The notes beneath the pieces are model-generated. The model did no database searches and was not told the DNA's origin. It saw only the letters and a list, made by a program, of their open reading frames with translations. From Prorocentrum cordatum (taxonomy: Eukaryota > Sar > Dinophyceae > Prorocentrales > Prorocentraceae): a DNA stretch of 37,500 bases. This document shows positions 9,600 to 18,276 of the stretch, piece by piece. A program made the position numbers and the translations under genes. The first letter of the stretch is position 1. Every line of letters starts with the position of its first letter. The stretch is taken from positions 11,136 to 48,635 of the forward strand of contig CAUYUJ010006302.1 in the NCBI GenBank assembly GCA_963575745.1, read 5' to 3'.

Positions 9600-9961
9600 G
9601 ATGGTATGCTCGCCGAAGGTGGGTGCGGTGCTGATGAGGCGGGGCTGGAACTCACCGTGGCCAAGGCTCGCGAGGCCGAGCTGGCCGTCCGGCGTGTCGC
9701 AGGAGCTGTCTGTGCAAATGTGTGGAGGCTCTCGAGAGAGCAGGTTCCGTCCTCGATGCGTGCTCGCTGTCCGGGTCACGGCTGCGAGGTCCACGGTGCT
9801 CTGGAGGGCGGCGGGCGAGCCTCGCCCCGAGCCGCGCCAGAGTCTGCGGGCGAGGGGGCGACCCTGCGACAAGACCGCGCGATCAACCGATCGCAAGGGC
9901 AGCTCTGTGACCTCCAGTGCCCGGCCTGACCAGCTGTCCAGCCGACGCTCATACGGCTCCT
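9600..9961 (-). CDS. Candidate coding exon(s), function unknown
   Basis: One minus-strand frame is open from an in-frame stop near 9961 down to about 9600, with clear GC3 bias. It encodes non-repetitive protein-like sequence (e.g. YERRLDSWSGRALEVTELPL and later CTDSSCDTPDGQLGLASLGH). An acceptor-like CCCTCCAG lies at 9801-9808 and a perfect donor GTGAGT at 9650-9655, which would define a 145-nt exon at 9656-9800. Alternatively, coding may continue past the donor-like site, since the frame remains open and biased. GQLG recalls RCC1-type repeats, but one motif is not enough to assign that family. Confidence 0.4.
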
Positions 9962-10097
9962 AGACTAGGTCGGGCATGTCCTCCTACAGGCGGACTCTGG
10001 AAGAACAGTTGAAACAACGCTTCGACAAAGCATCAGACAGAAAAACAAAACAGCACGAGAAGTCGTCGCCATACCGTGTTCTACCGACCTCGAGTGC

Positions 10098-10125
10098 ACC
10101 TCCTGCAGCGGGACGTGCCCGACTT
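10098..10125. repeat. 28-bp dispersed motif, copy 1
   Basis: CCTCCTGCAG.GGGACGTGCC followed by CGACTT is shared with 20166-20193, with one or two differences. In both places it lies directly after, in the minus sense, a GC3-rich candidate exon. Confidence 0.6.
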
Positions 10126-10245
10126 TAGCTCCGGGCCCGCCGCAGCGCCTCGGCCACGCTGGCCTCCGAGATTGCTTGCCAGCGAGCGGGGACAGAGGCC
10201 CTGCGCGCCCGTGAAGCGCCCGTGGGCACGGTGGCTCTGTCCGGG
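10125..10245 (-). CDS. Candidate exon, Ala/Arg helical segment
   Basis: GC3-rich minus-strand frame ending at TAA 10125-10127. The end of the peptide is helical (VPARWQAISEASVAEALRRA). The upstream boundary is unclear. The stop lies within sequence shared with the 28-bp motif, so the real coding end may instead be a splice donor just before it. No domain recognised. Confidence 0.3.
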
Positions 10246-10284
10246 AAGCGGGGGGTCCTTGCAGCTGGCCTCGGATGCATGTTT

Positions 10285-10632
10285 GTCGTTGATGGTGTCG
10301 TTGTCGTCGTCGTCGTTGTTGTCGTTCTTGTTGTCGTTGTTGTTGATGATGTTGTTGTTGGTGGTGTTGACATTGTTGTTGTCCTTGCTGTTGTCGTCCT
10401 GGTAGTTGTCGTTGTTGTTTGTGTTGCTGTTGCTGTTGTCGTTGTCGTTGTCGTTGTCGTCGTTGTCGTTGTCATTGTTGTTGTCGTTGTTGTTGTCGTT
10501 GTTGTTGGTGTTGTTGTCGGTGTTGTGGTTACTGTTGTTGTTGCTGCTGTTGTTGTTGCTGTTGTTGTTGTTGTTGTTGGTGTTGGTGTTGGTTATGTTG
10601 TCGTGGTGGTGGTTGTTGGTTGTTGCTGTTGT
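10285..10632. repeat. (GTT/GTC)n degenerate microsatellite
   Basis: Degenerate GTT/GTC trinucleotide tract on the plus strand with GTG and GCT variants. It gives poly-Val, poly-Asn and poly-Thr frames that are artefacts. Confidence 0.93.
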
Positions 10633-10637
10633 TCTGG

Positions 10638-10698
10638 AGGGGGGGCGAATACGTATCCGAGTCCTTGATGAAGACAGTCTCGGATACGCATTCGCCTC
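10638..10698. other. Long near-perfect hairpin
   Basis: The 17-nt arm GCGAATACGTATCCGAG (10643-10659) is complementary to 10677-10693 with a single mismatch, around a 17-nt loop. Further G:C and G:U pairs extend the stem to about 22 bp. It lies at the end of the GTT tract and overlaps the end of a candidate minus-strand exon. Confidence 0.75.
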
Positions 10699-10900
10699 CT
10701 GGTTGTGAGAAACTGATGCCTGGAGTGTGCGTGGTGAGCGAGACGACGGCACGGTCGCCAAAGATGGCGCTGGCCAGGGCACCCCAGAAAAGGCCCTTGC
10801 CGTCGCGGTCGCGCCGTGCCCAACGCCCGGAAGGCCACCGGCGTCGAGCCGACGAGGATGTTCGGGGGCGTCCAATGAGGGGGCGTCCAAGAGGGGGGCG
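10660..10900 (-). CDS. Candidate coding fragment with possible frameshift
   Basis: Two adjacent minus-strand frames are GC3-rich and protein-like. One at about 10870-10810 reads PNILVGSTPVAFRALG. The other at about 10830-10650 contains GLFWGALASAIFGDRAVVSL and CVSETVFIKDSDTYSPP. They would join by one frameshift near 10815-10830, so this is either decayed coding sequence or two exons. There is no recognised domain. The region upstream (to about 11060) also has short protein-like runs. Confidence 0.3.
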
Positions 10901-11048
10901 CGCAAATCATGGCAGGCGGCGCGCGCGGCCCCGGGGGAGGGGGCCAGGACGCACTGAAGTAAGAAGCGGCACCACGAAATCTGTTGAGATGATCGCGGCC
11001 CCCGTCATGATGTCCACCCCCCTGGTCGTCGCCCCTCTCTTTTCGGGG

Positions 11049-11088
11049 GCGCGCAAACATGGATTAGCTATCCATGGATTTTGCGCGC
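11049..11088. other. Imperfect hairpin
   Basis: GCGCGCAAA (11049-11057) pairs with TTTGCGCGC (11080-11088). Inside, CATGGAT and ATCCATG form a second stem around TAGCT, with a 4-nt bulge. Function unknown. Confidence 0.55.
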
Positions 11089-11284
11089 GGTCGCCAAACC
11101 CACGAATCGGGGGAGGCACCCTCCCCCAAATGTGGCCGGTGCCGCCTCGCTCGGCGGAGGAGATCCGCGATTTCCCATGGAAACGGGACCCGTCGCTAAT
11201 CCACGCCCCCTTGATCCATGTTTGTCATCGCCCCCCTCTTTGCCGCCCCGAGACGTGGTCGGTGCAGGTCGCCATCTGCGCGCC

Positions 11285-11398
11285 CCCAGCGAAGTGAGCC
11301 GGGAGGCCCCCCTTGTGAGCTCAGCCATCGCTGGCGCCGCACGCAGCCCCTCGGCGCCCGTGGAAGTGGGCGGGACGCCAGAGGCGTCGCAGTCTTCG
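11285..11398 (-). CDS. Candidate exon next to the GGA tract
   Basis: Directly after, in the minus sense, the CTC complement of the GGA tract lies a GC3-rich open frame (VEDCDASGVPPTSTGAEGLR, then AAPAMAELT). Possible acceptors are weak (GTCGAAG). If the copia-like element at 11445-18453 were absent, the next upstream candidate exon would be at 18705-18852. No domain. Confidence 0.28.
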
Positions 11399-11444
11399 AC
11401 GGAGGAGGAGGAGGAGGAGGAGGAGGAGGAGGAGGAGGAGGAGG
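11397..11444. repeat. (GGA)n tract, left target flank of the LTR element
   Basis: A GGA run of 48 bp ends in GGAGG immediately before the LTR. The tract resumes at 18454 on the other side of the element. Confidence 0.95.
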
Positions 11445-11621
11445 TGTGTGAGGGGGAGGGGGACCGAAGGACCGAACCCACCCCCAAAGTGTCCGTAGGT
11501 AGACGTGATGAGGATGATGGAAGTTGTCCTCTTCACCCTCTGAGTACGAGTACCTGCATCCGAGCCGAAAGGGGCGATGGATATGAGCAAGATAGGAGGA
11601 AAGTAGGGGGATTCACACACA
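11445..11621 (-). repeat. 3' LTR of the copia-like element
   Basis: 177 bp, identical to 18277-18453. On the minus strand it begins TGTGTGTGAATCCCCC and ends CCCTCACACA. No TATA box is apparent. Confidence 0.93.
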
Positions 11622-11632
11622 CCCCCCGTCCC
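11622..11632 (-). other. Probable polypurine tract of the LTR element
   Basis: On the minus strand GGGACGGGGGG lies directly before the 3' LTR, which is the expected position for a plus-strand priming tract. Inferred from position and composition. Confidence 0.55.
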
Positions 11633-12509
11633 GATCCCGCCCGATGCCCACGCACAAAGGCGAAAGGCACCGAAGCGGGGATCGGGATAGGAGAGTGAAT
11701 CTCTACTGAACTCCTGTCTGCAATCCACTGCTTCAGCCCAGGAAGGAAAGAAGGGACAGCCAAAACTCTGTCGTAAGGTTCGCACCCAACGGCGGCGCTA
11801 ACCCGCAAACAAAGTTTTACAGCGCCTGCCGCCGAGATAGAACCCAGGACAGTGCTGTGGGCTGGAGAGAAGTGGAATGGAGAGACTGAGCTCTTATGAC
11901 ACCGACCCAAACGGTCGGTGCCCGAAGCAACACATGATATGAATGCAACGATGTGTGCAATGAGCCAGATCCAATCCAAAGTAAAACGCAAAACATTGAG
12001 ATATGAGGAGTAGAGTGCATGCGCAAGTTCCAAGAAAATCTTGTACGTCTTGCACCAGTAATGAAGAATCAAGTGTATTTATGCAATTATGCTTTTTCAC
12101 ATGTTTTTGCAATTGTGCATTTTCAACAGTACATGCTAGACAATCATCTTTGTGGCTCTTTAGGCCGTTTTGTCAAGACTGCAATCGATAATAAGGTTGT
12201 CACCTGCTCTTCTATCGCGAAGCTAACGTCCCAGAGATAACGCACAAAACTTATGCCATCGCTCCAACCAAATTCTCGGCGTCGGCTGCAAGAAATGGTG
12301 AGTAGGCTGGTTGCGGTACCTTTTCATATACAGCTGGGCCTGTCCATGGTGACAAGTATGGTTTTGATATCGACCAAGATGTGAGAGGCACGTCAAAAAT
12401 CAGAAGAAATTCGGAAGCCATCAAAATTGTATGCAGATGTCATCGTCCATCATGATGTGGTGCTGGTATGCTCTGATGTCCATGAGGTACAACTGCCGAG
12501 CCTGCGTAA
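11633..12509. other. 3' region of the LTR element, without pol
   Basis: Between the Gag-protease stop and the polypurine tract. It is more AT-rich than the ORF. A 56-codon minus frame at 12251-12421 (from ATG; MASEFLLIFDVPLTSWSISK at its start) and a 179-codon frame at 11533-12072 show no RT, RNase H or integrase motif, and I do not call either a gene. A small stem CACCGAC/GTCGGTG lies near 11900. Confidence 0.5.
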
Positions 12510-15500
12510 TCAGCGGCGGCAGAACCAGCGGCACGCCATGGGGGCGCCAGAGGAGGCGGAACCATGGCTCGAGGACGCGCCAGATGATGTACCGTAAGGG
12601 GAGTTGTGGTGTGTAGGGGGGGCAGGGTCGGCCTCCGTTCCCCCTTTCGACGTGCCCTTCGTTGCGCCGTACTCGCTGCGGTTGCCCGCTGCAATTTCGG
12701 CGTCCAGATGGGCAGCACCCCTTATGACATCTGTTATGTAGTCAGACCACGCGCGATCGGCGCTCGGGAGAGCGACGGCGTCTCTGGTCTCCGGACCGAG
12801 AGTGGGCGAATGGAAGCCGAGGCCGGGATCCAGCGATCGATCCGCGTCCGATCGGCGATCGGGGTCCCAATCGACCGGCTGATCGGGCTGGTCGGCGGTG
12901 GCTGAGCTCGCGGCTACCTGCTGTCGAGGGAGGACACAAAAACAACCTGAACGCGAGGGAGGCGTCTGCCTCTTCAGCACAGGGGGGTCCGAACTAAGAG
13001 CCGGGGTCTTGATTTTGACCGTCTGTCGAAAGAACAACGGCTTAGCCAGAGCCAGCGGGCTCCTGCTTCGGGATTTCTTCAGCCGAATCGGATCCGGAGA
13101 GTCCTGGGAGCGGGGAGATTTTCCGTGCCGGGTCGTTCCTGGAGAGTCCCGTGTTCCGCGCCGCGGGGGCAGGGGAGGTGGGTTTCTCTTCCTGTGTCCA
13201 GATCCTCTGGGCGCTCTGGTGTCCAGATGCTCTGATGGAGCAGCAGCCGGGCGTGTCCTTGAAGACGTAACAGAAGCATGCGGCTTTTGAGCCGGAGCTG
13301 AGTCATCCCCTTGCCGTGGCTGGTCCTTCGTGGCGCCGCAGCACGGACAGTGCCCCCCCGGATTCGGTGGAGGCGGAAACACTAACTCCATGTTATCGGC
13401 GTCAACGTGTGGTATGTAGTCGCGAACAGGGGCCTTCCGTGATGGTCCACCATCAGGTGGTGAGAGAACACACCCATCTTTTCTGCTCCAATGGATGGTC
13501 CAATCCTCATCCTCGACGAGACGACCCATGGAAATAACAGACGGACAACCTTTGAGAGCCAAAGAACCTGTGTGCAAGTTAATGGAAGGCACAGAAACAT
13601 TGATGTGCTCATTAACAACTCGATCGCCGTTTGCTGTTTCCAATACGTATTCATGTCCACGACGAATACCACATGTTTCAGCTTGAGTCAAATCGTCCTT
13701 GTCCGTGATGTGGTGCGCAGAACCACTATCCAAGACCCAAGACCGTGCGAGAACCGCGGGGGACTTTGCTGCAGTTTCCTGCTGCATGGTCCCTGCTGCA
13801 GTTCCCTGCTGCACTAGCCCTGCTGCAGTTCCCTGCTGCACTAGCCCTGCTGCAATTCCCTGCTGCACTGCCCCGGCTGGGACAAGCGGCATGCAGGTGT
13901 CGAGGTCGTCGTCCAGGCGCTCGGTCAAACGGATGGCGTTCTCGATTGCCTCCTGGAGCGCATCCGCGGAGGTCTGCAGCCAGTGGTCCGGAAGAACATC
14001 AGGAACGTGGACCACATATCCCTGGTTAGGGGAAGTACGGTGTCGACGCATTTTGGTCTGAACAGGGAAGTAGTGAATCTCTGTGGCTGCAAAGTTCCAT
14101 TGCAAGCCTTTCGGCGTCTGAGTCTTCCTGCCAGGGACTACAGCGAGAGCGAAGGATCGTGGACGACAGACGTCAACTTGAGGTCGAAGACAGCCGGGAG
14201 GCCGATCACAAGGGCTCGGGTCGTGATCATTGCTTTGGCTGCTGCGGCGTCGGTCGCGGGAGGGGGAGCGCCGTAGTCGACAGGAGTCGTAACAGCGCGT
14301 GCCCCCCGGACTGTTGGACACTCGCGTGCTGTGTCCAAACTGGGGGCCTGGCGAGGCACCAGGCAGGGCGCCAGGCTCGGAGCCGAGAAAGGTGCTGCGC
14401 TCAGAACAGCCGGGTTGGGGACCGGACTCGGAGCGGGACTGGGAGCCGGCAAAGGCGCCGGTCAGGGTGCCGGGCTCGGAGCTGGTCTGGGGGCCGTGCT
14501 CGGAGCCGGCCTGGCAGCCGGCGCGGGTGCCGGTCAGGGCGCCGGGCTCGGAGCTGGTCTGGGAGCCGTGCTCGGAGCCGGGGGGGGCGCCGCCAGGCAG
14601 CAGTGCGCCAGGTGGGGAACCGGACTGGGAGCCGGCCTGGGAGCCGGCAAAGGCGCCGGTCAGGGCGCCGGGCGGCGAGCCGGGCTGGGGGTTACGCACG
14701 GGGCCGGCCTGGGAGCCGGCGCGGGTGCCGGTCAGGGCGCCGTGTTTGGAGCGTATGACGTACACTCGGTTCCAGGGAGCGGCAAGTGACCGGGCCCTCG
14801 TGCTCGTGCTGCTCCGCTGGCTGGTACGGTCTGAGTCGCGAGAAGGTCGACGTCCGCGCTGGGAGTCGTCGTGGAGCGTGCCTTCCTGACTCTCATACCC
14901 GTCTTGGTTGGGAGCGGGCCGAGATCGCCAGTTATCCCAGGTCTGAGATTGGGAGGCGTCACGAGGAGGCTGCTGAGATCCCCCCGGACTCCTGGACGAA
15001 CGGTGGTTTCGACCAGATTTCGGTCCACGCGAGGGGGGGCGGCCACGGCTGTCCTGACTCCGCGGGCGGCTGGTGCTCTGTGGCGGAGTCGCAGCGTTGG
15101 CTGCCAGGTGTGCGTAGGTGCACGCGTCGCCCTTGGCGCAGTGGCCTGCCTGGAAGTAGCTGCAGGCGGGCACGTGGGGGTAGCGGCAGCGGTCGCCGTG
15201 CGAACAGGCACCAGTTTTGGCGAATTTGTGGCAAAAACGCGCGGCGCCGCCGTGAGGCTGCTGCGAGCCGGGTGGCTGGGCAGAACGCTGGGGCTGGCGA
15301 GAGTTCTCGCTGTGAGGGGCGCCAGTGTCAGGGCGGCTGCGGGAGTCCACCATGTGCAGGAGCTTGCACGCGTTTCCCTTGGGGCATTTGCCCTTGCTGA
15401 AGGGCACGCAGAAGCCAGTCTTCGGAGAGATGATGGCTGCGGTGTCCCTGTTGCCTGTCCTCAGGTGGTACTGCTTGCGCCGCGTTCGGTGTAGCTCAAG

Positions 15501-18203
15501 AACAGCTGTGACTCGGTGGTGGAGCCAAGTGTAACAGCGCTCTGGTGCCCCTTTAGGAGCTTTGTTGTACGTGTTCATGTCGTCCTTCATCCAAGGATGC
15601 AACTCAATCTGTGTACGAAACAGTGACTCCATAATGTTCGGCGGAGGAAGCTCCCGGAGCTCCAGGAGCAGTTGGTCCCACTCCGTCACGAACCTTTTGA
15701 GGTCATCTCCATGCATACGTAGAGTGTTGATCCTTTCGAAATCATGAATCGTATCGTCGGCGTCGGTCACATCGTAATAACGCAAAATCTTCCAGTAGAT
15801 CTGACGTCCCTTTATCATGCGACCGTGCTTGTGCTCTGTGTTCTCCAGCAATTTGATATCCAGTTTCAATTCGCTGCTGAGAATCGCTTGTAAAGCTTCC
15901 GCGAACTTCAGATCCAAACTTGCGAAATCACCGCTGTCCTGTAGATCATCCAGTGTCACACCGGGCTGTTCTGCAACACAGAAGAACTTGTATGCAGCAT
16001 CTGGACGCCCAGAGGCACTGCAGAAGGCCTTGCGGACTGCGTGCTGCCACTCAAGAACATGTCCGATTCTGGGAAGACCTGGAACACGCACACGCTCGCT
16101 CTCCTTCACCGGTGTGATGGTAGCAACAGGGCTCCCTCCGATGGTGTATTGAGACTGCATGACAGTAGCACCAAGGACGTTGGGCACTGGTGAGTGCGTG
16201 CGAAAGCTTGCAGCGTCGAAGTTTGCCTCCTGTGCAGGTGCTGCGGAAGCGGCCGGGGCCGCGGTCCTGCTGGCAGCTGACGGTGACACACGTCGGGCCT
16301 GTGGCTGGTAGCCAGCGGCTGGGGTTTCCCCCTGCACACCCCCCGCGTTCGAGGCAGGGGCGCCGGGAGAAGTGCGTCTGGAGGTCGGGGCTTGCGGTGG
16401 TACAGGTGTGTGCTGTGTAGCGTCAGCTACGTGGGCCTTGAATTGGTCTTCGAGAATGATGTTGTCACGTTGCAACTGTTCGATGCAGCCTGAGAAACCA
16501 TCAACATTCCTCTGGACCTCGCGGGTCCTGTCTGTAAGCACGGAATACTGTCGTTGAGTAGACTGGGAAAGGTCTGTAAGAAGAGAACGTAGCTGATCCA
16601 TGTCGGCCTTTACGCGCGACAGCTCCTGCTGCGTATCCGCCAGGCGGGTCTGCACTTCAGATACCCGTGCCTTTCCAGCATCCCTCTCAGAGCGAAGCTC
16701 GTGTAACTGCCTTTGCACGTGGTCCGCCTCCGCACGCACGGTCCGTTGTACGGCTGCCAGTACGGCGGGGTCGTCAACCGAAGAAGGGGGCACCAGCTGG
16801 CCAGTCTGGGCCCTTACAACGCGCAGCTCAGTCACGGCCTCTTCGAGAGTCAGGACTCTGGCGGTGAGCTTTGGGATCGAATCAACTTGGGAATCAGAGA
16901 GACGCTGGTTGACAGCATTTTCGGCTTGACAGAGTTTGCCGTAGAGATCTTGTTGGACTTGTTGGGTCTCAGCACGAAGATCAGATGTAGCAGACATCGT
17001 GGCGTCACGAAGCTCAATAATCTGGCCCTGGAGAGCTGAGGGAGCCGCGCCGGCGCTGGCGGCAGCAACTGCTTGGATTTCATCGTGGAGAAACTTGGCG
17101 CGAGTATCATTGTGGTCACGCATATGGATAAAACGTGCTTCCAAATGAGAGAACTCGGAGTGCACAGCGGCAAGCTCGGAGCGGTCTTGGCCACGCTGAG
17201 CGGCAACAGCATCGACCTTCGAAACGAGTTGACATATGACGTGACGATCCTCGTACAATCTAGCGTCGACTTCCTGCAAACCTTTAGCGAGATCCGATCG
17301 CAAGATCGCAGTCTCAGTGGCGGTTGCCTGGTGCACGAGAGCAGTCTGATGCTCCACATACGTCTGTACCTGGTCTCTTAGCTCAGCCATATCTGTTAGG
17401 GGGACGGCGGCAGGCGCAGCCACAGGTGAGCTGACAGCGCGTCTTCGTGCCCTCTGGGAGGGACTGCGGCTGTGCAAATCCTGGGCTGCAATCTGGAACT
17501 GTTCGGGGCCACGTCTGTCACGAGGCGAAGCTGCGCGAGAACGAGAAACAGTGACTTGACGACCGGCGAAGGCTGCGCCGTCGCGGGTCTGAGCACGAAA
17601 CTCGAGGGCGCGGATGTGCTCTCGGACTGGCGTCACGGCACGGGTGACTGGGTTCCGTCCTGGCGCGCCGGCGTTCGCGTGACTCCCGCCCCAGCGGCGA
17701 GATCCTCCAGAGCCTCTCTGCACGGGACTTCCCTGTGGAGGCGAAAGAGCCTCCGAGTGGGCCCCCCCAGCAGGGGCCCGAAAAGTCGGGGTCAGATTTT
17801 GAGGAGGTTGAGGAGTCTGGAGCTGAGGAACTCCAGGAGCCACAGGGTGTCTCGCTCTGACAGCATTTCTGGGCGGATCATTCCGTGGCACGAGGACCTC
17901 AGCGCTCTGAAAGAGATGCTGCGCAGCACCCGAGCTGCGGTCTCCCGCTGCATCCGACACGACGGGCGACGCGACGGGATGAACGACTGACGACGAGGAA
18001 GGGGCCTGGAACTGAGGAGTACCAGGAGCGTGTCCTTGTCCAGCGTCAAGACCCTCAGTACCTGGAGAAATGGCCACACGATCAGCTCGCGGGATGCCAT
18101 GCACGTCCATCAAAACTTCAATCTCCTGATCCAAGTTGCGCGCCACGGGGTCCGCCACGCCGTCGCGAAGAGGCGCGGGGCCGAGAGGCGCACCGCCCTC
18201 CAT
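12510..18203 (-). CDS. Gag-protease polyprotein of the copia-like element
   Basis: 1897 aa, starting at the first ATG 73 nt downstream of the 5' LTR. Residues about 1-270 are Pro/Ser/Arg-rich. About 270-600 is heptad-like and probably coiled coil. About 704-915 is a Gag core of the UBN2/copia kind (LEWQHAVRKAFCSA, later LLLELRELPPP). Three CCCH fingers follow at about 929-955, 988-1010 and 1013-1032 (C-x7/8-C-x5-C-x3-H), where a CCHC knuckle is usual. A repeat-rich linker of about 24-aa units and four 9-aa units (QQGTAAGLV type) leads to an aspartic protease with D1492 in WVLDSGSAHHITD. The remaining 400 residues are Pro/Arg/Ser-rich with one HCPCCGA cluster and then a stop; integrase and RT would be expected here in an autonomous copia. 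It would form capsid-like particles in the cytoplasm. The frame has no stops, so it may be functional. Confidence 0.85.
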   Translation of the reverse strand: MEGGAPLGPAPLRDGVADPVARNLDQEIEVLMDVHGIPRADRVAISPGTEGLDAGQGHAPGTPQFQAPSSSSVVHPVASPVVSDAAGDRSSGAAQHLFQSAEVLVPRNDPPRNAVRARHPVAPGVPQLQTPQPPQNLTPTFRAPAGGAHSEALSPPQGSPVQRGSGGSRRWGGSHANAGAPGRNPVTRAVTPVREHIRALEFRAQTRDGAAFAGRQVTVSRSRAASPRDRRGPEQFQIAAQDLHSRSPSQRARRRAVSSPVAAPAAVPLTDMAELRDQVQTYVEHQTALVHQATATETAILRSDLAKGLQEVDARLYEDRHVICQLVSKVDAVAAQRGQDRSELAAVHSEFSHLEARFIHMRDHNDTRAKFLHDEIQAVAAASAGAAPSALQGQIIELRDATMSATSDLRAETQQVQQDLYGKLCQAENAVNQRLSDSQVDSIPKLTARVLTLEEAVTELRVVRAQTGQLVPPSSVDDPAVLAAVQRTVRAEADHVQRQLHELRSERDAGKARVSEVQTRLADTQQELSRVKADMDQLRSLLTDLSQSTQRQYSVLTDRTREVQRNVDGFSGCIEQLQRDNIILEDQFKAHVADATQHTPVPPQAPTSRRTSPGAPASNAGGVQGETPAAGYQPQARRVSPSAASRTAAPAASAAPAQEANFDAASFRTHSPVPNVLGATVMQSQYTIGGSPVATITPVKESERVRVPGLPRIGHVLEWQHAVRKAFCSASGRPDAAYKFFCVAEQPGVTLDDLQDSGDFASLDLKFAEALQAILSSELKLDIKLLENTEHKHGRMIKGRQIYWKILRYYDVTDADDTIHDFERINTLRMHGDDLKRFVTEWDQLLLELRELPPPNIMESLFRTQIELHPWMKDDMNTYNKAPKGAPERCYTWLHHRVTAVLELHRTRRKQYHLRTGNRDTAAIISPKTGFCVPFSKGKCPKGNACKLLHMVDSRSRPDTGAPHSENSRQPQRSAQPPGSQQPHGGAARFCHKFAKTGACSHGDRCRYPHVPACSYFQAGHCAKGDACTYAHLAANAATPPQSTSRPRSQDSRGRPPSRGPKSGRNHRSSRSPGGSQQPPRDASQSQTWDNWRSRPAPNQDGYESQEGTLHDDSQRGRRPSRDSDRTSQRSSTSTRARSLAAPWNRVYVIRSKHGALTGTRAGSQAGPVRNPQPGSPPGALTGAFAGSQAGSQSGSPPGALLPGGAPPGSEHGSQTSSEPGALTGTRAGCQAGSEHGPQTSSEPGTLTGAFAGSQSRSESGPQPGCSERSTFLGSEPGALPGASPGPQFGHSTRVSNSPGGTRCYDSCRLRRSPSRDRRRSSQSNDHDPSPCDRPPGCLRPQVDVCRPRSFALAVVPGRKTQTPKGLQWNFAATEIHYFPVQTKMRRHRTSPNQGYVVHVPDVLPDHWLQTSADALQEAIENAIRLTERLDDDLDTCMPLVPAGAVQQGIAAGLVQQGTAAGLVQQGTAAGTMQQETAAKSPAVLARSWVLDSGSAHHITDKDDLTQAETCGIRRGHEYVLETANGDRVVNEHINVSVPSINLHTGSLALKGCPSVISMGRLVEDEDWTIHWSRKDGCVLSPPDGGPSRKAPVRDYIPHVDADNMELVFPPPPNPGGHCPCCGATKDQPRQGDDSAPAQKPHASVTSSRTRPAAAPSEHLDTRAPRGSGHRKRNPPPLPPRRGTRDSPGTTRHGKSPRSQDSPDPIRLKKSRSRSPLALAKPLFFRQTVKIKTPALSSDPPVLKRQTPPSRSGCFCVLPRQQVAASSATADQPDQPVDWDPDRRSDADRSLDPGLGFHSPTLGPETRDAVALPSADRAWSDYITDVIRGAAHLDAEIAAGNRSEYGATKGTSKGGTEADPAPPTHHNSPYGTSSGASSSHGSASSGAPMACRWFCRR
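13785..13875 (-). repeat. In-frame 27-bp tandem repeat in the Gag-protease ORF
   Basis: About 3.5 units of CTGCTGCAGTTCCCTGCTG followed by CACTAGCC (plus strand) encode four imperfect copies of a 9-aa unit just before the protease. Lengths are a multiple of 3, so the frame is kept. Confidence 0.85.
14330..14765 (-). repeat. In-frame minisatellite of about 72 bp in the Gag-protease ORF
   Basis: Degenerate units built on GCCGGTCAGGGCGCCGGGCT and GGAGCCGGCCTGGGAGCC. GCCGGTCAGGG recurs at about 14456 and 14528, a 72-bp period. It encodes Gly/Ala/Ser/Pro-rich 24-aa units (GALTGTRAGSQAG type). Confidence 0.8.
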
Positions 18204-18258
18204 CGCGACTGAGTGGGGGGCTCAGGAAGCGCGGAAGTTGGAGCGATTGCGTTTTGAA

Positions 18259-18276
18259 CAGAGAAGGCTGATAACC
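18259..18276 (-). other. Probable primer-binding site of the LTR element
   Basis: Directly after the 5' LTR the minus strand reads GGTTATCAGCCTTCTCTG. The first six bases match the copia-type site that pairs with an internal (anticodon-arm) part of initiator tRNA-Met; the rest does not match well. The position is right, but the tRNA is uncertain. Confidence 0.4.

Noticed and set aside
8408-9664. 418-codon minus-strand frame
   Set aside because: Proline/serine-rich low complexity joining two purine/pyrimidine tracts. Only the short segment at 8585-8707 looks coding.
10081-10905. 274-codon minus-strand frame with long Asn runs
   Set aside because: The Asn run is the GTT tract in reverse; there is no domain.
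16850-17359. Frames overlapping the copia-like Gag in other phases
   Set aside because: No domain, and they overlap the coiled-coil coding region of Gag.
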